Assembly (NCBI GenBank): GCA_016788785.1 | Contig: JAEUSM010000007.1 | Location: forward strand, 62,001 to 126,000 | Source of the DNA: Candidatus Kapaibacterium sp. | Lineage (GTDB): Bacteria > Bacteroidota > Ignavibacteria > Kapaibacteriales > JAEUSM01 | DNA: 64,000 nt | Direction: 5' to 3' | Shown: positions 1 to 9,330 of the stretch, piece by piece | Position numbering within the stretch: position 1 is the stretch's first letter | Layout of the letters: each line of letters starts with the position of its first letter | Made by a program: the position numbers and the translations under genes | The notes under the pieces: generated by a model | What the model was told of the DNA's origin: nothing | The model's database searches: none | What the model saw: the letters and a program-made list of their open reading frames with translations, nothing else

Positions 1-2377
1 TCTTTGCTTTTGTTGCTTTCGTTGTTTTAGCTTTCGAAGCAGATGCTTTTGAGTATTTTGCAGAAGGCGGTTTTGCTAAATGTGCTTCATACAACTCTAT
101 ACATTCTTGAAGTGTCAATTCAGCCGGTACCTTATCTTTTGGGATTTTCACATTCACTTTATCAACGGCGATGTATGGACCATATCTTCCATTTTTTACG
201 ACTACATCTGGGCGTTCATCGAAAGTTTTAATTTCAATATTTTGAGGTTGAGCTGAACGCATTTGTTCAATCACTTGTATTGCTTCTTCATATGTTACCG
301 TATATGGATCGTATTCTGGAGGCAAGGTATAAAACTTTTTGTTGTTCAACACATACGGTCCAACAGAGGAAATACCAATTTTGACTTCAGAATCTTCAAA
401 TGTACCAATGATTCGTGGCAAAATAAATAGTTGAATAGCTTCTTCTAAAGAGATAGTTTGAAGAGATTGACCTGGTCTTAAACTTGCATAGGATTTATCT
501 TCATCATCATTTTCCCCAATTTGCACATACGCACCATTTTTACCAAATCGTGCGTAAATGTTACGCCCATTAGATGGATGGGTTCCCAGATGACGCTCTC
601 CATTAACTCGTTCGCTACTTTTTTGAACTTTTTCGATTGTTTTTTTGAATGGCGAGTAAAATTCACCAATCATCTCAAACCAAATAGTTTTTCCCGTTGC
701 AATCGAATCAAATTCTTCTTCTACAGTTGCAGTAAAATTATAATCCATCACTTCAGGGAAATTTTTGGTAAGATAGTCAGTAATAATGATACCCAAATCT
801 GTTGGGAACAGTTTTTTCTTTTCTGCACCATAGATTTGAGGTTTAGTCAATGATAGAATTTCGTTGTTTTTTAACGTAACTAAGGTGATTTTTCGTTCTT
901 TCCCTGGTCTATCTTCTTGAATGACATATTCACGTTCTACCACGGTCTTAATAGTTGGAGCGTACGTAGAAGGTCGACCAATTCCTAATTCTTCTAATTT
1001 TTTCACCAATGATGCTTCGGTAAATCTTGCCGCTGGTTTTGTAAATGTTTCTTCTGCAACGACTGAATCATTTTTCAAAACATCATTGAGCTTCAAAATT
1101 GGAAGAACCGATGAATTCTCTTCATCATCTTCTTCGTCATCGTTACTATCAATATAGAGCTTTTTGAAACCATCAAATAACAATACTTCTCCGATTGCCT
1201 CAAAGAGTTCTGGTGTAGTAGAAATGGCAATAGTTGCAACAGTTTTTTCTATTTCAGCATCTGACATTTGAGATGCAACAGCACGTTTCCAAATAAGTGA
1301 ATACAATTTCTGCATTCTGTTATCACCGGAAATTGTTGCTTGTTTGAAGTTTGTAGGGCGAATTGCCTCGTGAGCCTCTTGAGCATTGGAGGATTTGGTT
1401 GTATAATTTCTTGGTAGGGAATATTTTGCACCAAACAATTCTAAAATTGCATCTTTTGCAGCGGCAATTGCACTGTCAGAAAGATTCACAGAATCGGTTC
1501 TCATATAAGTGATATATCCTTCTTCATACAATTTTTGTGCAAGTTGCATTGTTTGGGTAATTGAAAATCCCAATTTTCTACTTGATTCTTGTTGTAAGGT
1601 TGAAGTCGTAAATGGAGCCGGTGCAGACGAACGTTTTGGCTTAACATCTAAACTTTTGAGTGTAAATGTGGCGTTTTTACATCGTTCTAAAAATGACTCT
1701 GCATCTTGCAAGGTAGTGAGTTTTTTTTCTAACTCAGCTTTGAATGGCTTTTTTTGTGTTCCATTTGGAGAGAAGAAGTACCCATTTACTTTATATGAGG
1801 AAGATGGAACAAATGCCAAAATTTCATTTTCTCTATCAACCACTAAACGTACTGCAACCGATTGAACTCTTCCAGCTGAAAGTGATTGTTTACGATATTG
1901 ACGCTGTAATATAGGAGAAAGTTCATACCCAACCAAGCGATCTAAAATTCGACGAGCTTGTTGAGCATTGACCAAATTCATATCTATTGTACGTGGTTTT
2001 TCAATAGCCTTAAGAATTGCATTTTTTGTAATTTCATTAAATACAATTCTGTGTGTGGTTTCAGAATTCAAACCCAAAGCTTCTGCTAAATGCCATGAAA
2101 TAGCTTCACCTTCACGGTCCTCATCTGTTGCTAACCAAACAGTTTCCGATTCTGCAACGAACTTTTTTAATTCTTTCACTAAATCTGTTTTTTTATCACT
2201 AATGGTGTATTCCGGATGGAAATTATTAGCAACGTCTACACTGATTTTTTTGGAAGGAAGATCTCGTATGTGCCCCTGTGAGGACTTGACAATCCAGTCC
2301 TTTCCTAAATACCCTTCAATGGTTTTCGCTTTAGCAGGAGATTCTACAATAACAAGATTCTTTATCGATTTTGACAT
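1..2377 (-). CDS. topA: DNA topoisomerase I (3' end beyond window)
   Basis: Type IA topoisomerase that relaxes negatively supercoiled DNA by passing strands through a break covalently linked to a tyrosine. The reading frame starts at 2377 and is open to base 1, so about 792 residues are visible and the stop lies outside. The N-terminal Toprim domain has the catalytic glutamate in VESPAKAKTIEGYLG and the acidic TDEDREGE motif. The active-site tyrosine is Tyr291 in ITYMRTDS. GIGRPSTYA and two C-terminal repeats of the Toprim_Crpt type (GPYVLNN, GRYGPYIAV) follow. The visible end is a Lys/Ala/Ser/Thr-rich tail, and I saw no C-terminal zinc fingers, so this is the lysine-tail form rather than the E. 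coli form. Identification is secure. Confidence 0.97.
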   Translation of the reverse strand, partial: MSKSIKNLVIVESPAKAKTIEGYLGKDWIVKSSQGHIRDLPSKKISVDVANNFHPEYTISDKKTDLVKELKKFVAESETVWLATDEDREGEAISWHLAEALGLNSETTHRIVFNEITKNAILKAIEKPRTIDMNLVNAQQARRILDRLVGYELSPILQRQYRKQSLSAGRVQSVAVRLVVDRENEILAFVPSSSYKVNGYFFSPNGTQKKPFKAELEKKLTTLQDAESFLERCKNATFTLKSLDVKPKRSSAPAPFTTSTLQQESSRKLGFSITQTMQLAQKLYEEGYITYMRTDSVNLSDSAIAAAKDAILELFGAKYSLPRNYTTKSSNAQEAHEAIRPTNFKQATISGDNRMQKLYSLIWKRAVASQMSDAEIEKTVATIAISTTPELFEAIGEVLLFDGFKKLYIDSNDDEEDDEENSSVLPILKLNDVLKNDSVVAEETFTKPAARFTEASLVKKLEELGIGRPSTYAPTIKTVVEREYVIQEDRPGKERKITLVTLKNNEILSLTKPQIYGAEKKKLFPTDLGIIITDYLTKNFPEVMDYNFTATVEEEFDSIATGKTIWFEMIGEFYSPFKKTIEKVQKSSERVNGERHLGTHPSNGRNIYARFGKNGAYVQIGENDDEDKSYASLRPGQSLQTISLEEAIQLFILPRIIGTFEDSEVKIGISSVGPYVLNNKKFYTLPPEYDPYTVTYEEAIQVIEQMRSAQPQNIEIKTFDERPDVVVKNGRYGPYIAVDKVNVKIPKDKVPAELTLQECIELYEAHLAKPPSAKYSKASASKAKTTKATKAK

Positions 2378-2406
2378 AGATTTTCAATGGTGATAGGTAA
2401 TATAAT

Positions 2407-2904
2407 TTATTGGTTATGTTCGCAATGTCTTGGGTCTTTACACACTGCAAACAATTGGAGTGAATGTTCTATTGGTTCAAAACCAAATTGTTCACAAACT
2501 TTTTGTTGAATTGATTCAACTGATGGATCTCGAAATTCTATAATGTGGCCACATTCAATACAAATAAGGTGATCATGATGAGGAAGTCTCGAAGCTAATT
2601 CGAATTTAGCACTTTCACTTTGAAAACGATGTTTCATCAAGATACGACAATTCGAAAGCAAGTCTAAGGTAGAATAGACAGTAGCTCGAGAAATTTTATC
2701 ACCAGAATTAAGCATATAGACATACAATTCATCTGCACTAAAATGTTGATCTAATTCTGCAATTCTATCGAGAACTAAGTATCGCTCTAAAGTGTTACGG
2801 TACTTCTTTTTACGTAAATAATCAGAAAATTGTTTTTTTAGTTCCTCTACGTTAATACTCTCAGTCGTAGATTCTTTATTCATACAGGATTTGTTTATAT
2901 TCAA
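2407..2904 (-). CDS. Fur-family metal-responsive repressor
   Basis: A DNA-binding regulator of the Fur/PerR/Zur family, 165 residues. The N-terminal winged helix contains FSADELYVYM and SRATVYSTLDLL. The dimerisation domain holds the HHDH metal-ligand motif followed by CIECG, and a second cysteine pair (CKDPRHC) near the C-terminus would complete a structural zinc site. Family knowledge says such proteins sense iron, peroxide or zinc, and the sequence alone does not tell which. Met8 (base 2883) is an alternative start. A palindromic AT-rich element lies 28-57 bases upstream and could be an autoregulatory operator. The gene sits between a kinase pair and topA, with no obvious target gene beside it. 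Confidence 0.9.
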   Translation of the reverse strand: MNINKSCMNKESTTESINVEELKKQFSDYLRKKKYRNTLERYLVLDRIAELDQHFSADELYVYMLNSGDKISRATVYSTLDLLSNCRILMKHRFQSESAKFELASRLPHHDHLICIECGHIIEFRDPSVESIQQKVCEQFGFEPIEHSLQLFAVCKDPRHCEHNQ

Positions 2905-2931
2905 AAACAGAAAAGTTTCAAATTTGGTTCA

Positions 2932-2961
2932 GTATATATCTTGAGAATTCAAGTTTATATA
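2932..2961. promoter_or_regulatory. AT-rich inverted repeat between kinase and fur-like gene
   Basis: CTTGA (2940-2944) and TCAAG (2949-2953) flank a four-base centre, and the arms extend outward as imperfect TATATA runs. It begins inside the stop codon of the upstream receiver-kinase gene and lies just before the Fur-family start. It could be a weak terminator (no clear U-run) or a repressor operator. The palindrome is visible, but its role is inferred. Confidence 0.35.
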
Positions 2962-4178
2962 TCAATATCGATCGGTATAACAGGTAAAGACACAATAAAT
3001 GTAGAACCTTTTCCTAATTCGGATTCGACCCAAACTTTCCCATTATGCAATTCGACAATTTGTTTTACAATTGATAAACCAATTCCACTCGAAGATTCGC
3101 CACCAGTAGGTTGGGCAGATAGTCGTTGGAAATACCCAAACATTTTTTCTTTATCCTCATCCGAAACGCCTGGTCCTTGGTCTGTGACACTAACCAAAAT
3201 GTTTGATTCGTGACTTTTAATAGTAACTTCAATTGGTTTAGAAAATGGAGAATATTTTATAGCATTGGAAATAAGATTATCAAATACTTGAGAAAGACGT
3301 TTCGAATCTGCTTTGGTCATAAAATAGTTTTGGGCTGTATCAACAGAAGTAAGATGCAACTGCTGATCTTTCATTTCTGCAGTTGGTTTATTTTGCCATA
3401 CTGCTGCTTGAACCAAATCCTCAATACTGACAACATCGGTATTTAATTGAATTCTACCAATTTCTAATGCAGCAGAATCTAAAATTTCTTTCACCAAATC
3501 TAACATAGAAGTGGAGGATTTTTGCATCAAATCTAATGATTCTACTATATCTGCATATTTGGTTAATCTATCATCTGAAATTAAAAATGAAACTAATCCT
3601 TGAATACCACCTAAAGGATTTTTCAAATCATGTGCAACCATTGAAAGCATACGATTTTTCATCGAATTTGCGTTTTTCAATTCTGTATTTAACGATTCTA
3701 GGTTTTCATTGGATAGAACTAATTTTTTATTGGTTTCTTGCAGCAAATCTGTAGCTTTTTTTAGCGACAAGTGTGTATTGACTCTCGCAATCAATTCTGA
3801 TGAATTGAATGGTTTTGAAATATAATCTACTGCACCTAATTCAAAACCTCTGACTATATCTTCTGTTTCTACAAATGCCGTTAAAAAAATTACCGGAATA
3901 TCTTTAGTTAAAGGGTTTTCTTTTAATAACTTACACACTTTAAAGCCGTCCATCTCTGGCATTTGGATATCCAAAAGTATCAAATCTGGAGTTTGAGTTT
4001 GTGCCATTTCAAGTGCAATTGCTCCTGAAGAGGCAGGTGCGACTTCATATCCTTTTGATTGCAATAGCCCTCCAAGCATTTGTAAATTCAAAGGAACATC
4101 GTCAACGATTAGAATATAATTATGTTGCGTTGTTTGTTCATTTGAAACATCGCTTTCAAGTACAGAATTCGTCACCAT
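2955..4178 (-). CDS. Receiver-histidine kinase hybrid
   Basis: Cytoplasmic signalling protein of 407 residues with a reversed hybrid order: receiver first, kinase second. The receiver spans about 20-140, with acidic pair Asp26/Asp27, phosphoacceptor Asp70 (LLDIQMPEMDG), Thr100 and Lys122 (SKPF). A coiled coil covers about 140-175. The HisKA H-box is MVAHDLKNPLGG with His183, followed by an HATPase_c domain with DQGPGV and GIGLSIVKQI motifs. No membrane segment or DNA-binding output is seen. The gene starts 13 bases after the stop of the six-PAS kinase, so Asp70 is a natural target for that kinase (inference). Its own kinase output partner is not in the window. Confidence 0.92.
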   Translation of the reverse strand: MVTNSVLESDVSNEQTTQHNYILIVDDVPLNLQMLGGLLQSKGYEVAPASSGAIALEMAQTQTPDLILLDIQMPEMDGFKVCKLLKENPLTKDIPVIFLTAFVETEDIVRGFELGAVDYISKPFNSSELIARVNTHLSLKKATDLLQETNKKLVLSNENLESLNTELKNANSMKNRMLSMVAHDLKNPLGGIQGLVSFLISDDRLTKYADIVESLDLMQKSSTSMLDLVKEILDSAALEIGRIQLNTDVVSIEDLVQAAVWQNKPTAEMKDQQLHLTSVDTAQNYFMTKADSKRLSQVFDNLISNAIKYSPFSKPIEVTIKSHESNILVSVTDQGPGVSDEDKEKMFGYFQRLSAQPTGGESSSGIGLSIVKQIVELHNGKVWVESELGKGSTFIVSLPVIPIDIDI

Positions 4179-4191
4179 AAAAAATTACCAA

Positions 4192-7100
4192 TTAAAGTGT
4201 AGAGAGAATATGTTCGTATAAAGTAGAAAATTCAATTAAAACTTGCTGAGTATTTACAACATCAAAATTTCTGGAAACCATCTGAAGTTTTTCAGCATAG
4301 TCATTCAACGAAGTTATACAAAATTCATTGCCTATTAACAGCAATTGCAATGCAAAATCATGAACATGGGAAATAATCATAATCTTTTGAAGTTTTGAGT
4401 AACGTTCATTTGTCAATGCTACTAATGTAGATTTAAACTGATTCTTTTGTGTTTCATCTAAATTTCGAATTTCTTTTGCAAGTAATTGTTGATCAAATAC
4501 GAATCCGACATTTGAAGAAAGATTGTTCGAAAAATTATCATCAGCATCTGAATGTAAAGTAACATTTAGGAAATTCAGTGTAAATTTTGTACCACTATTG
4601 AGAAAGCTTTCCACTTCGATAGTGCCATTCATCATTTCCATTAAACGTTTTGATATGGTAAGACCCAATCCCGTTCCACCATATTTTCTGGTACTTTGCC
4701 CATCTTGCTGACGAAATGCTTGGAAAATTATATCCAATTGATCCTCTGGTATTCCAATTCCTGAGTCAATAACAGAAATATGCAAATCACTGGTCGAATC
4801 AGTATTTTTGATTGCATCTATTTGTACTTTGACAAACCCTTTTTCGGTAAATTTAACAGCATTTCCAATCACATTAAAGAGTATTTGTCTCAATCTCAAA
4901 GCATCTATTTCTATAGAAGTTGAATCTGGCACATTATTCATAAATTCTAAGGTGATACCTTTTTCATTTGCACGCAGTGAGAAAATTTGTACAATTTCTT
5001 GCATCAATGATTGCAAATGAACTTTTTCAGATTGAATAAGGAGTTTTCCAGCTTCAATTTTGGATAAATCTAAAATATCGGTTATTAAGTTCAACAAATG
5101 CTTCCCACTACTAGTTACTGCATCTAAGTATTCAAACTGTTGTTCAGATTCAAACGTAGATCGTAGTAATTCTGAAAAACCAATAATGGCATTCAATGGA
5201 GTTCGAAACTCATGAGAAATATTTGCCAAAAATTCAGATTTTGCTTTATTCGCTGAAATGGCTTCCTCACGAGAATGCAACAACTCATCTTCGAATTTTT
5301 TTCGGTCTGTGATATCTTGAAAAATAGAAAGAATTTGTATTGGACGATTATTCTCATCAAATGCAAATGGTAGGGAACGAGCAAGAATCCAAATAGTCTC
5401 ATTTTGTTTGTTCAAAATTCGAATTTCTTTTTCATGGAATAAACCATAACTTGACGGTTCTAAAATTCTTTGAATCAAATTGGTTGTTGAGTTTTCAATC
5501 TGAATATCGTTGAATTTTTTGGCATTAAAGAGCAATTCTTTTGGATCATATCCTAAAATTGAACGAATACCTTCTGAAATGAATATTGGTTCTTCACTTT
5601 GTATATCTATAATTATAATCACATTCGGAATTGTAGAAGCAATTCGCTCAATGAAGTAATTTCGTTCTCTTAACTGAGACAATGCTTCTTCACGTATAGT
5701 GATATCTTGTACAAAGACAGAAACACCTTGAACTGTTCTATTTTCACCCCAAATTGGATTAAAAAAGTATTCAAAATGATATTCTTTTGCATTTCGAATA
5801 AATGACAACGTTGAGTTGAAGGCTTTTCCTTGCAAACATAACTCTAAATCTGAGTATACTTTTTTGAATTCATTCGTTTTTGAATAAAAATCCTTGATAC
5901 TCATGCCAATTGATATCTCAATTCCTGTTTCTTTACGAACAGCTTGTTTGTGTTTTTTATTAAAAGACAAATAACACTGATTAACATCTATAGAGAATAT
6001 ACCATGGTTCGTCGATTCTAATACTGCCAACAACTGGGCATTGGTAAACTGAATAGCTGCTTCATTCAATTTTCGTTCAGATATATCTTGAATTGAACCA
6101 ATGATTTTAATGATTGAATTCGTAGAATCTGTTACTGGTCTAGCAGTGTGATAGATATATTTAATACCATCACTTGTTTGAATCCTATAATCCAATTCAA
6201 AATTGGTGAACGTCGATAACGCTGTTTTCCAAGCTTGATTTACTCTGTATTCATCTTCAGGAACGACAGTAGTAAACAAATCAAAATGAGGTTGAATCGA
6301 AGAATTTCCAGATATGGAAAGAATATTATAGGCTTCTGCTGAATAGTGTGACTCTCCAGTTTTAAAGTCAATTTCATAACTACCTAATTTAGCCAATTTC
6401 TGCGATTCAGAAAGAATTTGCTGACTTTCTCGTAACTCGTCCTCGATTTTTTTACTTTTAGTTATATCCCTAATTACCGTAGAATAAAACTCTACTTGAC
6501 CTAACAATGATTTATGAGCTACAATAACCTGTGAGCCAATTATCTGGTGTCCAAACCTATTGATAAACGAAATTTCTCCATACCATGAACCTTGTTCATC
6601 TGCCAATGGAATGACTGTTTTTTCAATAAGAATTTTATAGGAATCTGTACAAAACGAACTTAATGTTTGATTGGAAACTTCATCCTTCATTATTCCCAAA
6701 AACATTCGAAGGGAAGTATTCATATATACAAAGGCTCCTGTACGATCTGTAAAACCGATATAATCAGGAGCTTGCTCAAATAATACTTCAAATTTTCTTC
6801 GTTCTTGTTCTGCTAATTTTCCTAAGGTAATATCTGTGATTCTTATCAAACCAAGTGTTTGCTTTTCAATGATTATACTTGTTAAAGCGAGTGATCCCCA
6901 AAAAACTCTACCTTTTGATGTAATAAATTCTTTTTCTTGTAAAATTGAACCACCAAGTCGTAAAGTTTCAATATATTTTGTTGTATCACTAATGGTCACA
7001 GCTGACTTAAACAGAGAGAAACTAGCAGAACCAATAAGTGCTGTTTTGTCTTCTAATTCAAAAATTTCCAACGTTCTATTGTTGCAATCAACAACAGTCC

Positions 7101-7803
7101 CAACACGATCTATAAGAATAATCGCATCATAGGAATTATTATAAATCGCACTAAATTTACCTTCACTTTGCAAAAAAGCTAAGTGTTCTTCCCGATATTT
7201 GGTTACATCATGTGAAACACTTGCCAAAACAAATACTTCATTGTGAGAATTGAGTATTGGGATTAATGTTGTTTCCCATACTTTTTTTGAATCTTTTAAA
7301 TCAATAACTTGTTCAAATTGAATTGGCTTTTTATTGGCTACTGTGGCATCGTAATGCTCAATGACACGTTGAGCAATTTGTTCAGGTAATGCTTCTTGTG
7401 GAGTTTTACCCACTAAATAGTTCGGTTCAAATCCACTCATGGAAACGTGGGATGGATTGACATTCTCATACACATATTTCGAAGGACCAAGAACCTTAAT
7501 GAGCGTGATAGCATCGGGGATACTGGTAAAAATACCCTCAGATAATTCTTTTAACGATAATAGTTGTTTTATGTATTGTTTATACGATACTTTTGGTAGT
7601 GCATTTCCATTAGAACGAATAACAGTTTCAACTTCTTTTGAGGTTGATTGAAATGCTTGATCAACTTCTTGTTGTGGTGAATTTTTTGACAACAAAGACT
7701 CTAACAAATTTACAAACTCTGATTTTTTTTCAGCATGCAAGGAATCACTTTCTTGTAAAAAGGTGATAAGATTGGCAAGTGTTTCTTTTTCAGCAGTTTG
7801 CAT
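4192..7803 (-). CDS. Multi-PAS sensor histidine kinase
   Basis: Large soluble kinase of 1203 residues. After a short helical N-terminus there are about six PAS/PAC repeats between residues 90 and 840, each ending in a recognisable connector such as DITKSK, DISERK or DITDRK. The HisKA H-box follows (NISHEFRTPLNAIIG, His864), then HATPase_c with DSGIGI and GTGLGLTISKRL. The last 110 or so residues form a helical region resembling the degenerate Hpt-like tails of some hybrid kinases. There is no transmembrane helix, so the signal is probably cytoplasmic: redox, gas or small ligands are typical PAS cues. It is the first gene of a pair with the receiver-kinase, and a candidate promoter lies just upstream. 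Confidence 0.93.
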   Translation of the reverse strand: MQTAEKETLANLITFLQESDSLHAEKKSEFVNLLESLLSKNSPQQEVDQAFQSTSKEVETVIRSNGNALPKVSYKQYIKQLLSLKELSEGIFTSIPDAITLIKVLGPSKYVYENVNPSHVSMSGFEPNYLVGKTPQEALPEQIAQRVIEHYDATVANKKPIQFEQVIDLKDSKKVWETTLIPILNSHNEVFVLASVSHDVTKYREEHLAFLQSEGKFSAIYNNSYDAIILIDRVGTVVDCNNRTLEIFELEDKTALIGSASFSLFKSAVTISDTTKYIETLRLGGSILQEKEFITSKGRVFWGSLALTSIIIEKQTLGLIRITDITLGKLAEQERRKFEVLFEQAPDYIGFTDRTGAFVYMNTSLRMFLGIMKDEVSNQTLSSFCTDSYKILIEKTVIPLADEQGSWYGEISFINRFGHQIIGSQVIVAHKSLLGQVEFYSTVIRDITKSKKIEDELRESQQILSESQKLAKLGSYEIDFKTGESHYSAEAYNILSISGNSSIQPHFDLFTTVVPEDEYRVNQAWKTALSTFTNFELDYRIQTSDGIKYIYHTARPVTDSTNSIIKIIGSIQDISERKLNEAAIQFTNAQLLAVLESTNHGIFSIDVNQCYLSFNKKHKQAVRKETGIEISIGMSIKDFYSKTNEFKKVYSDLELCLQGKAFNSTLSFIRNAKEYHFEYFFNPIWGENRTVQGVSVFVQDITIREEALSQLRERNYFIERIASTIPNVIIIIDIQSEEPIFISEGIRSILGYDPKELLFNAKKFNDIQIENSTTNLIQRILEPSSYGLFHEKEIRILNKQNETIWILARSLPFAFDENNRPIQILSIFQDITDRKKFEDELLHSREEAISANKAKSEFLANISHEFRTPLNAIIGFSELLRSTFESEQQFEYLDAVTSSGKHLLNLITDILDLSKIEAGKLLIQSEKVHLQSLMQEIVQIFSLRANEKGITLEFMNNVPDSTSIEIDALRLRQILFNVIGNAVKFTEKGFVKVQIDAIKNTDSTSDLHISVIDSGIGIPEDQLDIIFQAFRQQDGQSTRKYGGTGLGLTISKRLMEMMNGTIEVESFLNSGTKFTLNFLNVTLHSDADDNFSNNLSSNVGFVFDQQLLAKEIRNLDETQKNQFKSTLVALTNERYSKLQKIMIISHVHDFALQLLLIGNEFCITSLNDYAEKLQMVSRNFDVVNTQQVLIEFSTLYEHILSTL

Positions 7804-7869
7804 TATAGTAGATGTGCAAAGTAAAAAGAGAAGTGTTTAATTAAAAAAACAGAATGTACACACAAAATA

Positions 7870-7903
7870 CAAAGTTACAAAAATACTTCTATATTTTATG
7901 CAA
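7870..7903 (-). promoter_or_regulatory. Candidate -33/-7 promoter for the multi-PAS kinase
   Basis: On the minus strand, TTG at 7903-7901 is followed after 23 bases by TAACTTTG (7877-7870). A second match, TATTTTTG, lies at 7885-7878. Both fit the Bacteroidota consensus TTG-N17-23-TAnnTTTG, and the start codon is about 67 bases downstream. This is a motif match only. Confidence 0.45.
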
Positions 7904-9029
7904 GTATTCGTTGAACTCTGTCGGAAATATTTGTAAGAATTTCGTACGATATCGTTCCCATGGAAGTAGCTAACTCATCAGCTGTGATTTGTTCACCACC
8001 TTGATTACCAATAAGAATCACTTCATCGCCAATTTGTACCGGTGTATCACCGACATCCACCATACAAGCATCCATACAAATTGAACCAACAATTGGAAAT
8101 TTTTTACCTTGAATTAGGCAATAAGATTTCCCTTCTAATAGCCGAGAATATCCATCTCCATAGCCAATTGGTATGGTTGCAATGGTAGTAGTTTTATTGG
8201 TAACATATCGTTGTGAGTATCCAACACTTGTATTGGTAGGGACTGTTCTCAAAGAAGAAACCATTGTCGCAAATGAAAGAACCGGTTGCAATGGCAAATG
8301 CGAAACTTCACCTAAAAATGAATGATACCCATACAAAAGCAATCCAGGTCGTACCAAATTTCCATGTGATTGTTTTGTTCGAACAATGGCAGCACTATTG
8401 GCACAATGAACTACAGGAAATTCAAATCCATTTGATTGTGCGAGATTGACGGTTTGTTGGAACGTAGAAAATTGTTCATCAAAGAAAGAAGAATTTGGAT
8501 TGTCTGCTGTAGCAAAATGCGTACAAATTCCAATTATAGAAATATTCGATAAAGGCTTGATTCGTTCAAGAAACTCTAAAACATTTTCAGGTTTTACTCC
8601 ATATCGTCTCATTCCAGTATCGATAAAAACATGTGCTTGAATAATGATACCACGTTTTTTTGCAAACCCATTTAATTTCGTGAGAATATCAATATCTACT
8701 GCAATAGTTTGTAATCCATACGAGCAAATATAGGGAAACATTTCTTCGGTTGGAGGCATTAATACTACTATTGGATTAGTTATTCCTTGTGAACGTAACA
8801 CAATTGCCTCTGTTACGAAAGCAACGCCAAAACTATGGATATATTCTTCATCTGTAAGCACACTCGCACATTCCACAATGCCATGCCCATAACCATTTGC
8901 CTTGAGCATCGGCATTATAGGTACAGAAGTGTATTCATAAACAGTACGAGCATTCTGCAATAATGCTTGTTGATTGATGATAGCAGAACTTTCCCGTAAC
9001 GATTTAATAGTGTGCGGTAGAGGTATCAT
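7896..9029 (-). CDS. alr: Alanine racemase
   Basis: PLP-dependent enzyme that interconverts L- and D-alanine for peptidoglycan, 377 residues, the usual length. The PLP lysine is Lys43 in MLKANGYGHG. The second catalytic tyrosine is expected in VGYSQRY, and IPIGYGDGYSRLL and GSICMDACMVDVG are further family motifs. The start overlaps the end of the preceding lipoprotein gene by 26 bases, which suggests translational coupling in an operon with the potassium uptake genes. No murF or other wall gene adjoins it. Confidence 0.97.
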   Translation of the reverse strand: MIPLPHTIKSLRESSAIINQQALLQNARTVYEYTSVPIMPMLKANGYGHGIVECASVLTDEEYIHSFGVAFVTEAIVLRSQGITNPIVVLMPPTEEMFPYICSYGLQTIAVDIDILTKLNGFAKKRGIIIQAHVFIDTGMRRYGVKPENVLEFLERIKPLSNISIIGICTHFATADNPNSSFFDEQFSTFQQTVNLAQSNGFEFPVVHCANSAAIVRTKQSHGNLVRPGLLLYGYHSFLGEVSHLPLQPVLSFATMVSSLRTVPTNTSVGYSQRYVTNKTTTIATIPIGYGDGYSRLLEGKSYCLIQGKKFPIVGSICMDACMVDVGDTPVQIGDEVILIGNQGGEQITADELATSMGTISYEILTNISDRVQRILA

Positions 9030-9330
9030 TTTGTATGATTTTTTTTGCTCTCACATTTGCAGAGTCAATAAGAGTACGAAGAATTTTTGGGTCTTGATTC
9101 ATATAACGGAAAAATTCTTGTTTAAAAGTTTCCTGTGTAAAACCATTATTTTTTATTACTTCCGCTATCTTACTATTTGCAATAGCAGTGTCAGTTGTTC
9201 TAAATCGTTCAACCAATATTTCTGTGTAGGTTTTTAAAAATCGTTGGTCTTCTGTACTTTGATCTTTTGAACAACTTACCACTAAAAGCACGAACGCACT
9301 AACCATCAATAATTTTACAATTTGTTTCAT
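9004..9330 (-). CDS. Small lipoprotein of unknown function
   Basis: A 108-residue protein with a type II signal peptide: positive N-terminus, hydrophobic stretch and lipobox LLVVSC with the lipidated cysteine at position 20. The mature part is about 88 residues, charged and predicted helical. I do not recognise the family. It overlaps the upstream RCK gene by four bases (ATGA) and the downstream alr by 26 bases, so it is co-translated with both. A periplasmic or outer-membrane location is inferred from the lipobox. Confidence 0.75.
   Translation of the reverse strand: MKQIVKLLMVSAFVLLVVSCSKDQSTEDQRFLKTYTEILVERFRTTDTAIANSKIAEVIKNNGFTQETFKQEFFRYMNQDPKILRTLIDSANVRAKKIIQNDTSTAHY

Noticed and set aside
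478-1434. Short minus- and plus-strand ORFs within the topA region
   Set aside because: They are out-of-frame shadows of the topA reading frame, which continues through both edges of this stretch.
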